NCBI GenBank assembly: GCA_963281255.1
Contig: OY725497.1
Coordinates: 4,146,968 to 4,210,967, forward strand
Length of the DNA stretch: 64,000 bases
Direction of reading: 5' to 3'
Source of the DNA: Aphrocallistes beatrix
Lineage: Eukaryota > Porifera > Hexactinellida > Sceptrulophora > Aphrocallistidae
Both the position numbers and the translations under genes were made by a program. This document shows positions 35,338 through 48,000 of the stretch, in pieces. The number at the start of each line of letters is the position of its first letter. The first letter of the stretch is position 1. Below the pieces are notes generated by a model, which made no database searches, was not told the DNA's origin, and saw only the letters and a list, made by a program, of their open reading frames with translations.

Positions 35338-37015
35338 TGAATGATTATGTCTAGTCAAGAATTTAATAATCGTTATGGTATAGTAAATTACTAAATGTTT
35401 CCTTTATATAGTTGACTAATGTTTGATTCGATCTGCTTTTGAAATTAAATAGGCTGTTTGGATGTCGTATATCCCTAATCCTGGATCATATCAGTTCGGA
35501 TTGATATATTTAAATTCTTAACCAGGTCGCACAAGTCATATATTAGCCTAACTACTCATTAATTATATATCAATTCAGTTGCCTAAAAACCACAGCATCT
35601 CTGGCACAGAAGTATTTTTTTTCGTGAAAAGAATATTGATAGCTTGTAACATTTACATTAATTATACAGTAGGTACACATTTATTTCGTTATTGAATCAC
35701 TAACAAGACATTGCTAAAATCTACAGCTCATCATTTTTACCTGTTTAATTAATTAGCTTGAGACTACATTAAAAAAATGATAGCTTGAGACTACATTTTA
35801 AAAAATGATAGAATACGTGAAATAGCGGGATCTTCTAATTATTTGCATAGCGGAACATTTTTATGTCTATATATTGAAGTTATATTGATTAAAGTTATTC
35901 TGCTTAAACGCAACTGTAATTAAAGCGAATTGTTTCAGTCTACGCAATCTCTTCTCACCTAGTGATCTAGGTGTGAAACTGATCAAGAGCATAATATTTT
36001 TTAGAGTTGCAGAAACAACAGATAAAATTTAATTACGAGTATTTTGCAATGTAAACGAATCTCTTCCTTTGAGAGATACAAAACAATTCTGAAACAATTA
36101 ATGTTTTCTTAGCAAATACCTTATCTCCAAGCAAATTTTGATGATTGCAACATAAAATTCCACTTAAATATTTTTATTTATTTTATACTCCATTCTCTTG
36201 CTGACTGCTTTTCCTGCATTCTTCTTGGAAGATAAATAATACTTATCTTAAGGATCTCAAAATTATAAATCAAGTACCTCGGGTGACCGTATTTAACCGT
36301 TTCTGTCATTGCATTCATTGACTTGTGATGTGCTTAGATCTCATGAAATCTGATTGAACGATGACAAGCTTTATTTATGATGTGCCCCATCCCACGTAAT
36401 TTCTGATTTATTTGAATTCAAAAGTGCGCAAATCCTTGATTTTTTGCACCATATTCTCTACGATAACCTCTTAAGTATAGGCAATGGAATAACACTGTAT
36501 CTCACAACATAATTTTTACCCTTATTAATATATACACGTATCATAACTTTATAGCTAAAATCACGCGACGCGTCTATAAAATATTTATAAATACTTACAT
36601 GAGACTGTCTATTTTGTCTATTTGATCAGAAATGTGGAACTTCAATCCTAATTAATATACAAATTCCATATTTCTAGTAAAAATCTATATTGGTTTTCTG
36701 ATCAAAATTCTACATATTTTCTGATCAAAATAAGTCTCCTTTAAATTTATTTGAAGATAGATAGTCTCCCATTTCACAAATAAATTGTGCAATCTTACGT
36801 ATGTCTATTGTGTTAAAGGAATCATCGATTTCTATTATCTCGACAAACCACATTACAGCCGTCTGAATAATTTTATCATATAGCATCCTGGACTCTGGAT
36901 GCGATGTTTTACGTCTTTAATATGTAAGCAATAACTTTTGGAAATTGCATGTCCGTGTTATCTCACAGCAGTAGCATTCAATGTCTTGATTACATAGACC
37001 TGTGCTGTGGAAGTA
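35338..37015. other. AT-rich spacer, 1.7 kb
   Basis: This is mostly A/T-rich DNA with no open frame of interest and no RNA gene that I can recognise. A short imperfect duplication (about 30 bp, tagcttgagactacatt) occurs around 35755-35810. Confidence 0.5.
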
Positions 37016-37108
37016 CAGTAGAACCTCTGTCTCTACATTTGGGGCCTCTTAATGTGGGGCAAAGTGGGGAATGGGGGAGTAGGTCCCCCACTTATGGAGG
37101 TTCTACTG
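37016..37108. mobile_element. 93-bp MITE with CAGTAGAACCTC termini
   Basis: The ends are inverted copies of CAGTAGAACCTC, flanked by TA on both sides (37014-37015 and 37109-37110). This fits a non-autonomous Tc1/mariner-pogo type element. It ends only 38 bp before the ATG of the tetraspan gene, so it lies in that gene's promoter or 5' UTR. Confidence 0.8.
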
Positions 37109-37146
37109 TAATTAACATTAAATTTTAGTGATTTAAAGCTAGAGTC

Positions 37147-37692
37147 ATGCTGGAGTCTGTGAAGAACTGTGCCTGTGCTGTGTGGTCTCCTCCTCCTGCA
37201 GAGGACCAGTATACCAAAGAGCGGCTGTGCTACTTCCTCAAGCCTGAGGGGATCTTTAGGATAATCTACATAACTGCTTCTATCCTCATCATATTCCTAT
37301 GTTTCCCCCTCTACGAACAACCTTCTATGATTGGGTTCCTGCTTTACGAGCAACTATTCTGTTTCACATTGGTAATTTCATGCTTCATTTTGATTTCGTT
37401 TCGAGTTGCTGGCCTTTTCTCTGATAAGAATGCATACTTCAAGGCAGATCTTGTCGTTCAAATTGTGTTTTCTCTTCTGAACTTTGCTAATTTGATAGTT
37501 TGGCTAGTTTACACTGTCCTTCTTTCTCGTTATCATAGAGAGGCGAAGGGTGTGGGATTCAGGCGTTATGATGAGATCGCGCTCACAAATTTATTTTTCA
37601 CCATCATTCAGATCGTTTGTGCTATCTACTTTGTAGTTCTAGATGTTTACGTCATATCAAGACGTCTTAAGATACAGAAAGTAGCAGAATGA
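37147..37692 (+). CDS. Four-helix (tetraspan) membrane protein
   Basis: This 181-aa intronless protein has four clear hydrophobic helices, at about 37-53, 66-88, 104-126 and 148-170. The N- and C-termini are short and presumably cytosolic, the C-terminus is basic (ISRRLKIQK), and two Cys near the N-terminus (NCACAV) could be acylated. The layout resembles MARVEL-type or similar tetraspans, but no diagnostic motif is visible and I cannot assign a family. It stands alone between a MITE and the PWWP-like gene. Confidence 0.7.
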   Translation: MLESVKNCACAVWSPPPAEDQYTKERLCYFLKPEGIFRIIYITASILIIFLCFPLYEQPSMIGFLLYEQLFCFTLVISCFILISFRVAGLFSDKNAYFKADLVVQIVFSLLNFANLIVWLVYTVLLSRYHREAKGVGFRRYDEIALTNLFFTIIQIVCAIYFVVLDVYVISRRLKIQKVAE

Positions 37693-37993
37693 ATCAAATT
37701 AATTGCACCAAAACAACTTTTCACTTTCTCTATATATCTGACTCATACTTTGAGAGCAATCATCACTCAGCAGAAATTTTTACAATATTTATTTCACAAT
37801 TTTGTATCTTGTATGACTTATTTATGTTTCCTACACTTTTATAGCTTTGAGAATTACTTCAATAGCTAATTTTCTATACCCCTTATCATTTAACATTGTT
37901 TTTCCTTGGAGTCTGAACTGATGTTGATTCATCATGATAAGTAATAAGGTTCAAAAGATAATTTTTAATTTACAGCTATGCTGACGTTTAGCT

Positions 37994-39185
37994 ATGTCAC
38001 TTCTAAACCAAAGCCACTCTAGTCTGGCAGAATGCACAGAGGACACATCCGATGAGCTGCCAGAGCTGAAGCAGGCCTCTCGCGTCTCCTCTACGGTGCA
38101 GGCAGGGGACATCATCCTCCTCTGTCCTCCGAGGTGTAGGGCCAGATGGCCGGGGTTAGTCGATGCTACTAAGCCCAGACCGGGAAAGGAAAGATCTAGA
38201 GATACTCAGGCTGAAGTCAAGAGGTCAGCGAGGATTAAAAAGATCGCTCCCGATATGACAGCTGACTCGGCGTTTTCTTATGAAATATTGACAGTTCATC
38301 TGCTCAACTTTCCTGACGCTTCCCAAGCTTGGCGTACCCTCAATCCTCCTTTTAAAGTAGACTTCTATTCATCAGACAAACAGAAAGCCATCCAAACTGA
38401 GTGGGGGAAGAGCAAGCATGTAGAGTATGTGCCTCATCTAATCAAGGCTATTGAAGAGGCTGAGTCTTATCTCAGAAAGCGAATAGCTCGCGCACTCACC
38501 CCAGGCACACCCGTACAGCAATACATGCAGGTGAGTCTCAATCACAGTACTAGAGGTACTACCTGTTCCATTGTCCCACTCATTTTCTCTTACTTGAATC
38601 CTCTAGGTTAAACGTTCAAGGTTGGACTTCGACTTCAAAGGTCTTGATCATACGGACCAAGACAAGCAACTCCGTGTAGGGGACATATCAACCAATGACA
38701 TCGAGTCAAACGATAAAAGCGTCTCTGATCTCCTCGCTTGTGTCGGTTCTCCTGACCCGAACTCCAGTCAGGATAGAGATTCCAATCCGGACTTATTTGA
38801 TAACAGTATCGATCCGCGACCTAATTTGAACAATGACCAATTTAAACTGTTAACTGAACGGATAGAGAATTGTAGAGAGATTCTGCGAGACATCTATCTC
38901 GGAAAGCGCCACTCTATCAAACACAAGGCTTATTTCTGCAGTAACAGAGAAGACAAGAACTCGCTGCACATAGATCACCTCACTTCCTTCGATTCCCTCC
39001 CTTACATTCTAGATAGCGGACAGAAGTACGAGATCCATGACATAATGGTTAACTTCGCAAATCAATTTGTGAATCGCGATCCGCGCAAAATCAATTTCTC
39101 CGTGGCTAGTTACGCCTACGACGTCCTCCTCCCCGAATGCACGAGCATGTTAACGATAGAGCTGGGGAAGAACCCTATTGCTTAG
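37994..39185 (+). CDS. PWWP-like domain protein, possibly PWWP3/MUM1-like
   Basis: There are two exons, 37994-38530 and 38607-39185, giving 371 aa with matching phase. Residues about 37-60 (AGDIILLC, then ARWPGLVDA) look like the start of a PWWP chromatin-reader fold, and residues 125-175 (FYSSDKQKA, HLIKAIEEAESYLRKR) look like its helical end. The middle is acidic and low-complexity. The C-terminal helical block (REILRDIYLGKRHS, then ASYAYDVLLPE) recalls the C-terminus of the MUM1/PWWP3 family. This similarity is from memory and weak. Confidence 0.5.
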
Positions 39186-39342
39186 CTAAAGATACACCTA
39201 ACTTGTAGTATCGGATAGCTATTTGCATTCACTTTATGGAGACAAAATATTCATTTGCCACAGCGTAGCTTATTCAAGATCGTTTGATGTTGTTCAGTTG
39301 TCCAATTAGTAATTTGACACTATTCAAATTTGATTGTTTAAT

Positions 39343-41513
39343 ATGAATACTTTGAACTCTCTGTGCTGTTTAGTGATGGCTCAGCCCCAAGAACTGTACC
39401 ATCAGTTTTCTAGATATTCCAATGAGAGAGAGGAAGTTGCTCCATCGTTCCAAGTATCTCCACTTCTCAGAGACTTACTCTGCTATCTCGTGATACTACT
39501 CGTGTCCGCAGGTGTCTACACTAACTCATTGGATGCAGGGTTTGTATTTGACGATCACAGGGCCATCCTCACCAACAAAGACCTCGAGACAGACGGAGAC
39601 AGGACGGTATGGGACCTCTTTTTGAACGACTTCTGGGGTGGATCCATGTCCCGCACTCAGAGCCATAAGTCGTACCGTCCCCTGACCGTGCTGACGTACA
39701 GGTACCTCAACTACTGGCTCTGGGAACGGAGGCCGTTCTCCTACCACGCCGTGAACGTCCTCTTACACAGCGCCGTCTCTCTCACGGTCTACACTCTCTC
39801 CCGCCTGCTCGGGATGGAGCGGACCGCCTGTCTCCTCGGGGCGCTCCTCTTCTCCGTCCACTCAGTGCACACGGAGGCTGTGGCCAACACGGTGGGGCGG
39901 GCTGAAATACTGTCCGCGCTCTTCTACATGCTCGCGACACTCGTGTACCTCCGCGGGATGCGGTCGAACCGCCACTACCGCACCACCTGCCTCTCTGTCC
40001 TGCTGTCTGCCTGTGCCATGCTGTCTAAAGAGCAAGGCATAACTTCCGTCGGCGTGTGCCTTGTAGCCGACACTCTCGCACACTGGGACCCACTGATGTC
40101 CACGCTGCAACAAGTTCTGCAGTACATCGGCGCTACTAAGTTCGTGCAGAAGGAGAGATTTGGAACTGCTGCAGTTCTCTACAGTTTCATTCTCAGATGT
40201 GCCATCATGGTAGTTAGTGGCTGTGGACTGATGCTCTTCAGACTGAAGATGAACCAGGGCTCCCAGCCAATATTCAACCAGACAGAGCTCCGTCTCCAGT
40301 TCCACCCGGACAGACAAGTCCGCATGATGAGTATGGGGTACCTGTACGCTTTCAACTACTGGCTGCTCCTCTGTCCCTACCGGCTCTGCTGCGATTGGAC
40401 ACACCCATCCATCCCGCCGCTCCTATCTCTATCCGACCCGAGGAACATCTGCCTACCTCTGCTGTGCTTAGGGGTCTTTTTTCTTGTGATTAAACTTCTC
40501 ACTTCGAGAGAAGACAGGTTCTCTCTCGGGATGGCTATCTCCCTCACTATAATCCCATTCGTTCCTGCGATGGGAATATTCTTTAGAATCGGGTTTATCG
40601 TGGCGGAGAGAGTTCTTTATCTGCCAAGCATTGGACACTGTGTTCTTGTTGCTTATGGAGTCTCTAAGTTACAAAGGTAGAAGACAAGTTAAGAATCTTT
40701 TCGAGATTTAAAATATTATGTTATTCCTCATCTAGGAAGCTACAATATTCTCAATTTCGGCTGTTCCCGTACATACTCTGTCTTCTCCTCATCTTAACTC
40801 AGGGATACCGGACCTGGATACGGAACGAAGATTGGATGAGCGATCTCAACTTGTACAAAGCCGGGGTTAAGCTGAATCCCGCCAACCCGAAAATGCATAA
40901 CAATTATGGAATGGAGCTTAAGAACAGAGGAATTAACCAAGAGGCAGAGAAGCACTACTTCAAAGCGCTGGAGATTGAGCCAGATTATGCTGACACTTAT
41001 TTCAACCTCGGAAACCTGTATGCTGACTTAGGTAGGAAGTATGCGGATAATGCTTGTTTACAACATAATTTATATTAAAACAATTTAGGAATGAATGAAG
41101 ACGCTCTAAAGATGTTCATCAAGTCGGCGTCGTATGACCAAATGAGACCGAAGACGATGAACAACCTCGCCGCGATGTACATGAAGCTAGGCAGACACTC
41201 AGAAGCTGAGCGGGCTTTCCAGGAACAAATAGCAATGAATCCGCACCACAACATGGCGTACAACAACCTAGCGAGTCTGTACGGACAGATTGGGAAGTTG
41301 GATCTCGCGAAGAAATATTTCTTGAAAGCGCTCGAGATAGATCCGAATTACGCGGAGGCGTACTTCAACCTTGGAACGCTGTACTATCAGATGCAGGAAT
41401 TGGATGTGGCAGAGGAGCATTTTAGACGGTGTCTCACGATTAATCCTGGCCACAGAGGAGCGACCAATAATCTCAAAGTTGTCTTGTATGCTAAGAAGGA
41501 ACGCAAGAATTGA
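39343..41513 (+). CDS. TMTC-family protein O-mannosyltransferase (TPR)
   Basis: This is an ER multi-pass enzyme of the TMTC family, which O-mannosylates cadherins and similar proteins. The exons are 39343-40676, 40736-41031 and 41089-41513, giving 684 aa. After the first helix comes the catalytic-type motif FVFDDHRAILTNKD. Next are SYRPLTVLTYRYLNYWLW, FSVHSVHTEAVANTVGRAE and SKEQGIT, all TMTC hallmarks, followed by about ten membrane helices. The C-terminal third is a TPR array of about five repeats (DYADTYFNLGNLY, NYAEAYFNLGTLY). The first in-frame ATG is at 39343, with an alternative at 39376. Which of TMTC1-4 it matches is not decided. Confidence 0.9.
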
Positions 41514-42000
41514 TTTCTCATTTAACTATTCACCCCAGCAACCCAATTACTTCAGTGATAATATTAGCGGAATATTCCACTATATTCAGAATCACAGGTG
41601 AATAGCTCTCTTTTTATATTTGGACTTATTTTTTTAAAAAGCTGTTTTTCACACATTTATAGTTAATATTTTGATATTAGTAGTCTTTTCCAGATATCAT
41701 TCTACATAATGACCTTCATTCAGTGCTCGAAATTCTCGATTGTTCCTATGCCACACAGTATGCATAATACTGATGTAATATTTAAGATTGTCTTAATCAG
41801 AGGCGAATGTAAACAACAAACTATTTCATTGATTGGTTACAGCTATAGTAATAGAGAAATGCGAGTAAAAAGTAGTAGAGAATACGTTTAATAACCATGT
41901 AACTGTCTTCTTTATTCGTAGAATTAGCGATCACTCAAATTCCAAATTCAGCTATTGCGACTCTTTTCTATTAGGGTAAAAATAATTCTGATTTAATGGA

Positions 42001-45000
42001 TTAACTCGATTCGATTTGATTCGATTCTAGCTGGGAATCTTCTGTTAACTGTAGCTCCGTGTCCTCACTTGTTAGAGCACAACTTGGATTTTCTTGGTTT
42101 GGACAGATTTCTGGTTCGTTTGTCTCTGAAGCCAGCGTTAGGTCTGCTAACTGAGAAATATTGGATTCCGAAGCAGGAACGATATCCTCGCAGGACCGGA
42201 AACTCTCATAGCCATTTTCTCCTTCAAGAAAGAACCATAGTGATGACGAGGCTTGTAAAAAAGGCATCTTTAATACGTTCTCAGTCTGTTTGGTCAGCAT
42301 GTTGTGCAGCTCTATCATAAGGTCAATGTCCACCGTGCATCCTAGCTCGATTAGCCTCGCGAATAGACTGGCGTGTGACCACTTTATGAACTTAATCGGG
42401 CGTCGGTGAACCTTTGAGCGAGTTACAGTTTTGATGCTCATTGTGTCTTTGATATACGAGAGAATGTCTGTTCTCATAGATTCATCTGGGATCAGACTCA
42501 ACAGCTCATCCACTGAAGCCTGAATAATGAATGAGTGAAGTTAGGTATTTGTAATTTTTTATTCAATTCAGCATTTCGAATGCTAACTCACCATGGATAT
42601 AGCAGACTTCATTCCAGTTGCAAGTATATACTTCTTGATCAAAATATTTTGGTGATGCTTGATATGTGTAAATATTTTGACACGTCCTAAAGGTGTAACA
42701 AAGGTGTGCAAGGAAATTTCTTCTTCATTGAGTTCATTCAAGCGCTGGTTTATCATCTGACACATTCTTCCCATACACTGGTTAGGGTCTATCCCGTTCA
42801 CAACTACGTCACAGTACCGGATGAATCCATGCGTGTCCTCCGAGAAAGTGAAGCCTTGAGACTGCAGAATCCTTCCTTCACTTGAAAGCTCAGCGACCTA
42901 AAGAATCCGTGGCATTCTCATAAATTGAATTGAAGAAACGAATAAATAATTTGTTTTATTTTAAAAAATTAATAAAATTCGGAACTCACAATTTTCTGCA
43001 TTGGTAGGAGAGATTTGGGAATTTCATTTCTAGGCAAGAGAATCTTCAACGATTCGACATCAATCCAACCAAAAGTTGAAGTGGTTACCCTCCATAACCA
43101 GAACGGTAAGATGTCTGTGTTCTTGAGTGCTTTCCGCATATTCGTAATCACAAGCGGTTGGGGAGGAGGCGGGGATATCTGGGCCAGGTAGTAGGGGTAA
43201 TCCTGTGACAAGTCACAGAAGCTGGGGTCATTATCTGACCGCTCAGTGAAATATTCAAATAACCCTATATCGAAATATGATACGTACATTATTACAGCTA
43301 TACAGTTCTATTAGATTGATTGCTCCATCAACACAATGCTACTTTGTTGCATTATGCAGGATGGAAGGAACTTTCGGTTGCCAGAGTTGCTGTAAATTTG
43401 TGCATATGCAATGTATGATGACTCTATAATCAATGAAAAAATGAATTGAATTTTCATCATGACATTATAGGGATTTATTCACTTTAAATTCATTGTGGTG
43501 TGCCCAATCGATACACGATCGAACTTAAAGAAAACTGTTAAGAATATTGCTTACATTCGTCAAATTCCTCGGGTTTCGTCAGTAGAACAGCAAGAATTCC
43601 ATTAAAGCCAATCCAATTCGACTCCTTCACCATCCGCCACACTTCGAATGCATTCGCTCCCAGTGCCAGCAAGAGAATTATTAACCGCAAGTGTTTGTTC
43701 ATTTGAACCAGGACCATGGGTGCAATTTTCTCTGCAGTGAAATGTTCTATCTGTAGACTGAGGCACTGGATGTCTAGGTTAGTTGGGTCTCTGAACTCTA
43801 CTTTCAAGCTCTCGCACAGCTTAACTATTGTAAAGTAGTTCTTAGCATCGAATGCTCGTAACAAATCGGATGCCAGGACTACGCAGTGTGGAGTCGGTTT
43901 TTGCATAAGGTAGATATTGATAACATTTGTAAACTTCAAATTCTCTTTTGAAATTACTCGGATTGAAATGTCTTCAACTGTGACAGTTCGAATGAAGAAC
44001 TCTCTGTCCTTTCCTTCACCGGTGTTAACCAGAGCTGGGTACCACTTTTGCGGCCATCGTTCTGGCCTGTGTGCAAATAACTCGCGTATTTGATCAGGTT
44101 TCAATTTGCGAAGATAAGAAGCATCTCTGAGTAATTTCGTGTCAACGAAAGTACAGTGCTTAGAATTAGGAGGGAACTGAAATCCCTGTGAGGTGAGAAA
44201 TACGTGTTCGATTGAGTTGAGTTCTATTCTGCTACAGTTATCGTGATACCCCCTCTCCAATATATCAGGTGAGACTCCCAGAATGCTTGCAATCTATTGT
44301 TAATTCGTAATAACTAAAAGTTAACATTTTGATTCAATCGTGAATTTGAAACTGAATCCTTACTTGATCCACATTTACAGCCTCCGTATTGTCAATTAGT
44401 ATCCATTTCTTTATCCAATCAGAACGGTACCCCTTCTTACAGAGTGAGGTGAAGTCGTGGAGGTAGTGAGGATTGTAGCTGCTTAGCCGCTCCAGGTGTT
44501 GGAATATGTCCAATGCTACTGGACCAGGGATTCCAAGGTTGTAGAGCAAGGTCAGCTGCTGCAAATCGTCAACTCTTATCATTGTAAATGAGATTGTATT
44601 TGATTGGTTATCTACGTATATAGACACATTATATACACAATAAGTCGGGAAAATGCATTGCCAGGATTTCTAATTCAAACAAGTCATTTGATTTACTTGA
44701 AGCTTTACAATTTATTTTACGTGACTAACCAGCGAACTTTCGTCTGATTTTCTTGAATAGCATTAAGTTCCTCGTATCTAACAATTTGATCAGCGACACC
44801 TGCATCTCGACTGCCACTTCTTCTGCGATGTAATACATCTCATCAGAACCAGGGATCTTGTACACAGAACAGATGTGTCGGGATAGCACTTTACCGAGAA
44901 TACTCTCGGTTAACAGGAGTTTTGTATTATGCATACCTATGTCTAATTTCTCTTCAGTGAACATTGTTAGCGGAGCAGATTTCGATAATAAATCTGTCTT

Positions 45001-48000
45001 CTTATTGGAAATGATCTTTTTACATGCGAAATACATCAGCCAAACTTTGTGCTTCGGAACACCCATTCTTCTGAGAGCGATGAATAATTCTAAATCCTCG
45101 GTTGCTGGTAGCAGTAATGACACATTGCCTGAATTGGGGAAGCCCCTTGGACGATATATTCCCCCTCTCCCTAGCCCAATGTTGAGTTCCAGAGTTCTCA
45201 TTTGAACAAATTCTGCTATGTCCTCCACAATGAAGAATTTCTGGTTGATGTTAGGAACTGTGACAGTTTTAGGCAATGCTGTAGTGTTCTCTCGAATGTA
45301 GCTGTAGCTGTGTGGAACCTTGAACTTTATACGTTTACCATTTCTCCAAAAAGTACGGATGGTAAAATCCACATATTCGAACTCTCCTTCCTCAGTTTCA
45401 TAATCTTCATTATGAAAAGACTCCTTATTCGAAGTCTTTGTTCCAACGAGGATCAAACTCTTCGAATGACTTCTTCCCTGATCTGTCTCGCTTGGGACTA
45501 GGTATAGTGATACATCTTCAATTTCTTCCAGTGCTAGCTTGATACTCTGTAAATCCTCTCCTTTAACCTTCATATCGATAATGCCACCCACCACAGACAG
45601 AGGAACTAACAGCATCTTATTGACCAAAAGTTTCGCACCTTGCTCTGCTAGCTCAATGTAATCATCTACAGCGGATAGCGGGAAGAGGTGAGGATGGAGT
45701 CTGGTCTGCACGGTGCTGTAGGTCCAATTTAGGAAGTACGCCAGCTCGGACACGAGGATCCACTCTCCAGGCCTGCTTGCCAAGAGATAGTGCGCAGGAA
45801 GAGTTTTCAAACTAAATTTTATCTGAGCGGTTCCGGGACCCTTTTTTATAATCTTTTCGCTCTCATTTGATTTATTGAAACTTGATGATGATGATTTGGG
45901 TATTTTCGTCAGTGGACATCCTGCTGAGCTATCGCTCGGTCTTTTTATTCCTTTGTCAGGAGGAGCGGTCGGTTTAATGGTCAAGAGAATTCGTTTCTGT
46001 TGCGGTGGTGATAGTTTGATCATCTTATAGACATCTAACAACTTTTCATTGAAGAACCCAACTTCTCTGAGGTGTAGTAAGCTGTTCAGATGCTCTAGTT
46101 GGTACATCGTAGTGTGTTTCAAGTAATGAGGGACCCCGAAAGTGTGTAGCTGATTGAAATAACGTTTGAAAGTAGCTTGACTCTCAACATCAGTGCTGGT
46201 GTTGGATAGCGAGGGTATGGAATAGTTGTTTAGGATTGCTTGCAAGCGGGTTAACGGGATGTTAGTGAAGCGAGCCAGATCATGCAACAAGATGAAGCTA
46301 ACCTTCCCGTTCTCCTCGCTATCTATATGGTAGACCATAATCTGCTCTCTAGACTTGAATAGGAAGTGGTCATCAAATATCTTAAGAATGATTGTCTTTT
46401 CACACGCGGCATCTCGAATCGTGTGAATCTTGAAGTCAACTGAGTATGTGTCTTTGTAACTGGATTTATTTTGTTTGGTGCCTTTTTTGTGGTAGATATT
46501 CGACGTTAGAGCGATTGTTAACTGATTCTCATTCGTTGTTTGAATTAAGTTGAAAGTTTCTATAAGTTTTACGTTATAAAATCCGATTTTTCGAAGTAGT
46601 AGCAGTTGCTCCAGTTCATCATAAGGATATATTGTAACGTTCCTGTACTTGGGCACTCCTTGAGACTTCAGTTCTAAATTGTATTGCTCAAACTCGCTTC
46701 TTAGCTTCCCAGTGGGAGCTGTGCTAGAGTAGTAGGTTATTCCGTAGCTCAGCAGGAACAGGAACAGGCTAGACTGTGGGATGTGGGTGTATTCAGCTAG
46801 ATGGTGCGATATCACTACTCCTTTACCACTCACTGTGTATACTTTGATCGGAATGTGCGGTTTTCTTAGCTTTTCTGAATCCATTATTTTAAGTTTTATC
46901 TTTTTGTTGGAAAATTGTAGACTCAAAACTTTACAGTCGACAGTTAGGAGCTGGAAAACATTGTACTTGAACATTTTCACAGGGTCCACTTGGGTCTTCG
47001 TCAATTGGATAGAAAGATCTTTAAGTTGGAGTTCAGTTTTAGGGGGCGATTTAGGGCGATTTATCTTCCTATTTTCCTTTGTCCTTGACTTGAAGTTTAT
47101 TGTCTCCTTCTTTGCTTTCATGTCCAGGATCCACTTGACCTTGTTGTGATCGATCATTCGAATTGGTTTATTCGTGTATTCTTCAAGATTAAATCCCTGA
47201 TGGGATAGAATTGTTCTGTCCTTGTCGGACTTGACATCATAAATGTACACTTGGTATGTGGTTTCCAATACCTCCATCGGAATACTGGCATACTCCCCAA
47301 GATCCTCTAGCATTATGTGTTTCTCTTTCATATTCGGGATAATCCACAGCCTCGGCGCATCACCCTTGTTCGTTACACTTAAAGTTGAAATATTTAAATC
47401 GTGTGACGGGGGGTGATTAATACTTTCAAGAATTTGATTAACATGGGAAAAAGCTAAGAACTTGGTTTCATGAATCATTTGTACTCGCTGATCTTGCGCG
47501 AATACGGACTCAATCTGCGTCTCACTCCACCCGAGATAGGTACCTAGATCGCCGAGGGAGACGAATTGTTCTTCTGTTTCAGGAGCAAATTGTCTTTGAA
47601 TCGAGTTATCTCTCCTCTCCTCATCCTCGCTGGATATGGTAATAGGATCAGTCCTATTGGCGTCACTGCTCGAGTCTGGAGTTTGCATCTTTTGGAAAAA
47701 TCTGTTTATTAACATTTTCCCACGAACCAGTCCTGTTTTAGAAACATATTCCAACTCGTTCAATCCCTAAGGAATAGCGATATAATCTCAATATTAGTAC
47801 CAGTAACGTAGATAGATACATTGATGCGAAAGAACTTACTATTTCGAGCTGTTCGTTGTATAGACACACCATGGATTCAAGGTAGCGCGGGTTCTTTTGA
47901 ATTTTGTTTACTATGCTCTCCCACTCCTTTATCCAGAACAACCCCTGGTTTTCGTCCAGCTGATAAACCTTGAGCTTCATAACTAGCATCATATCTTGTA

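Noticed and set aside
39862-40404. 180-codon minus-strand frame over TMTC
   Set aside because: It is antisense to a strongly conserved coding exon and has no recognisable features of its own.
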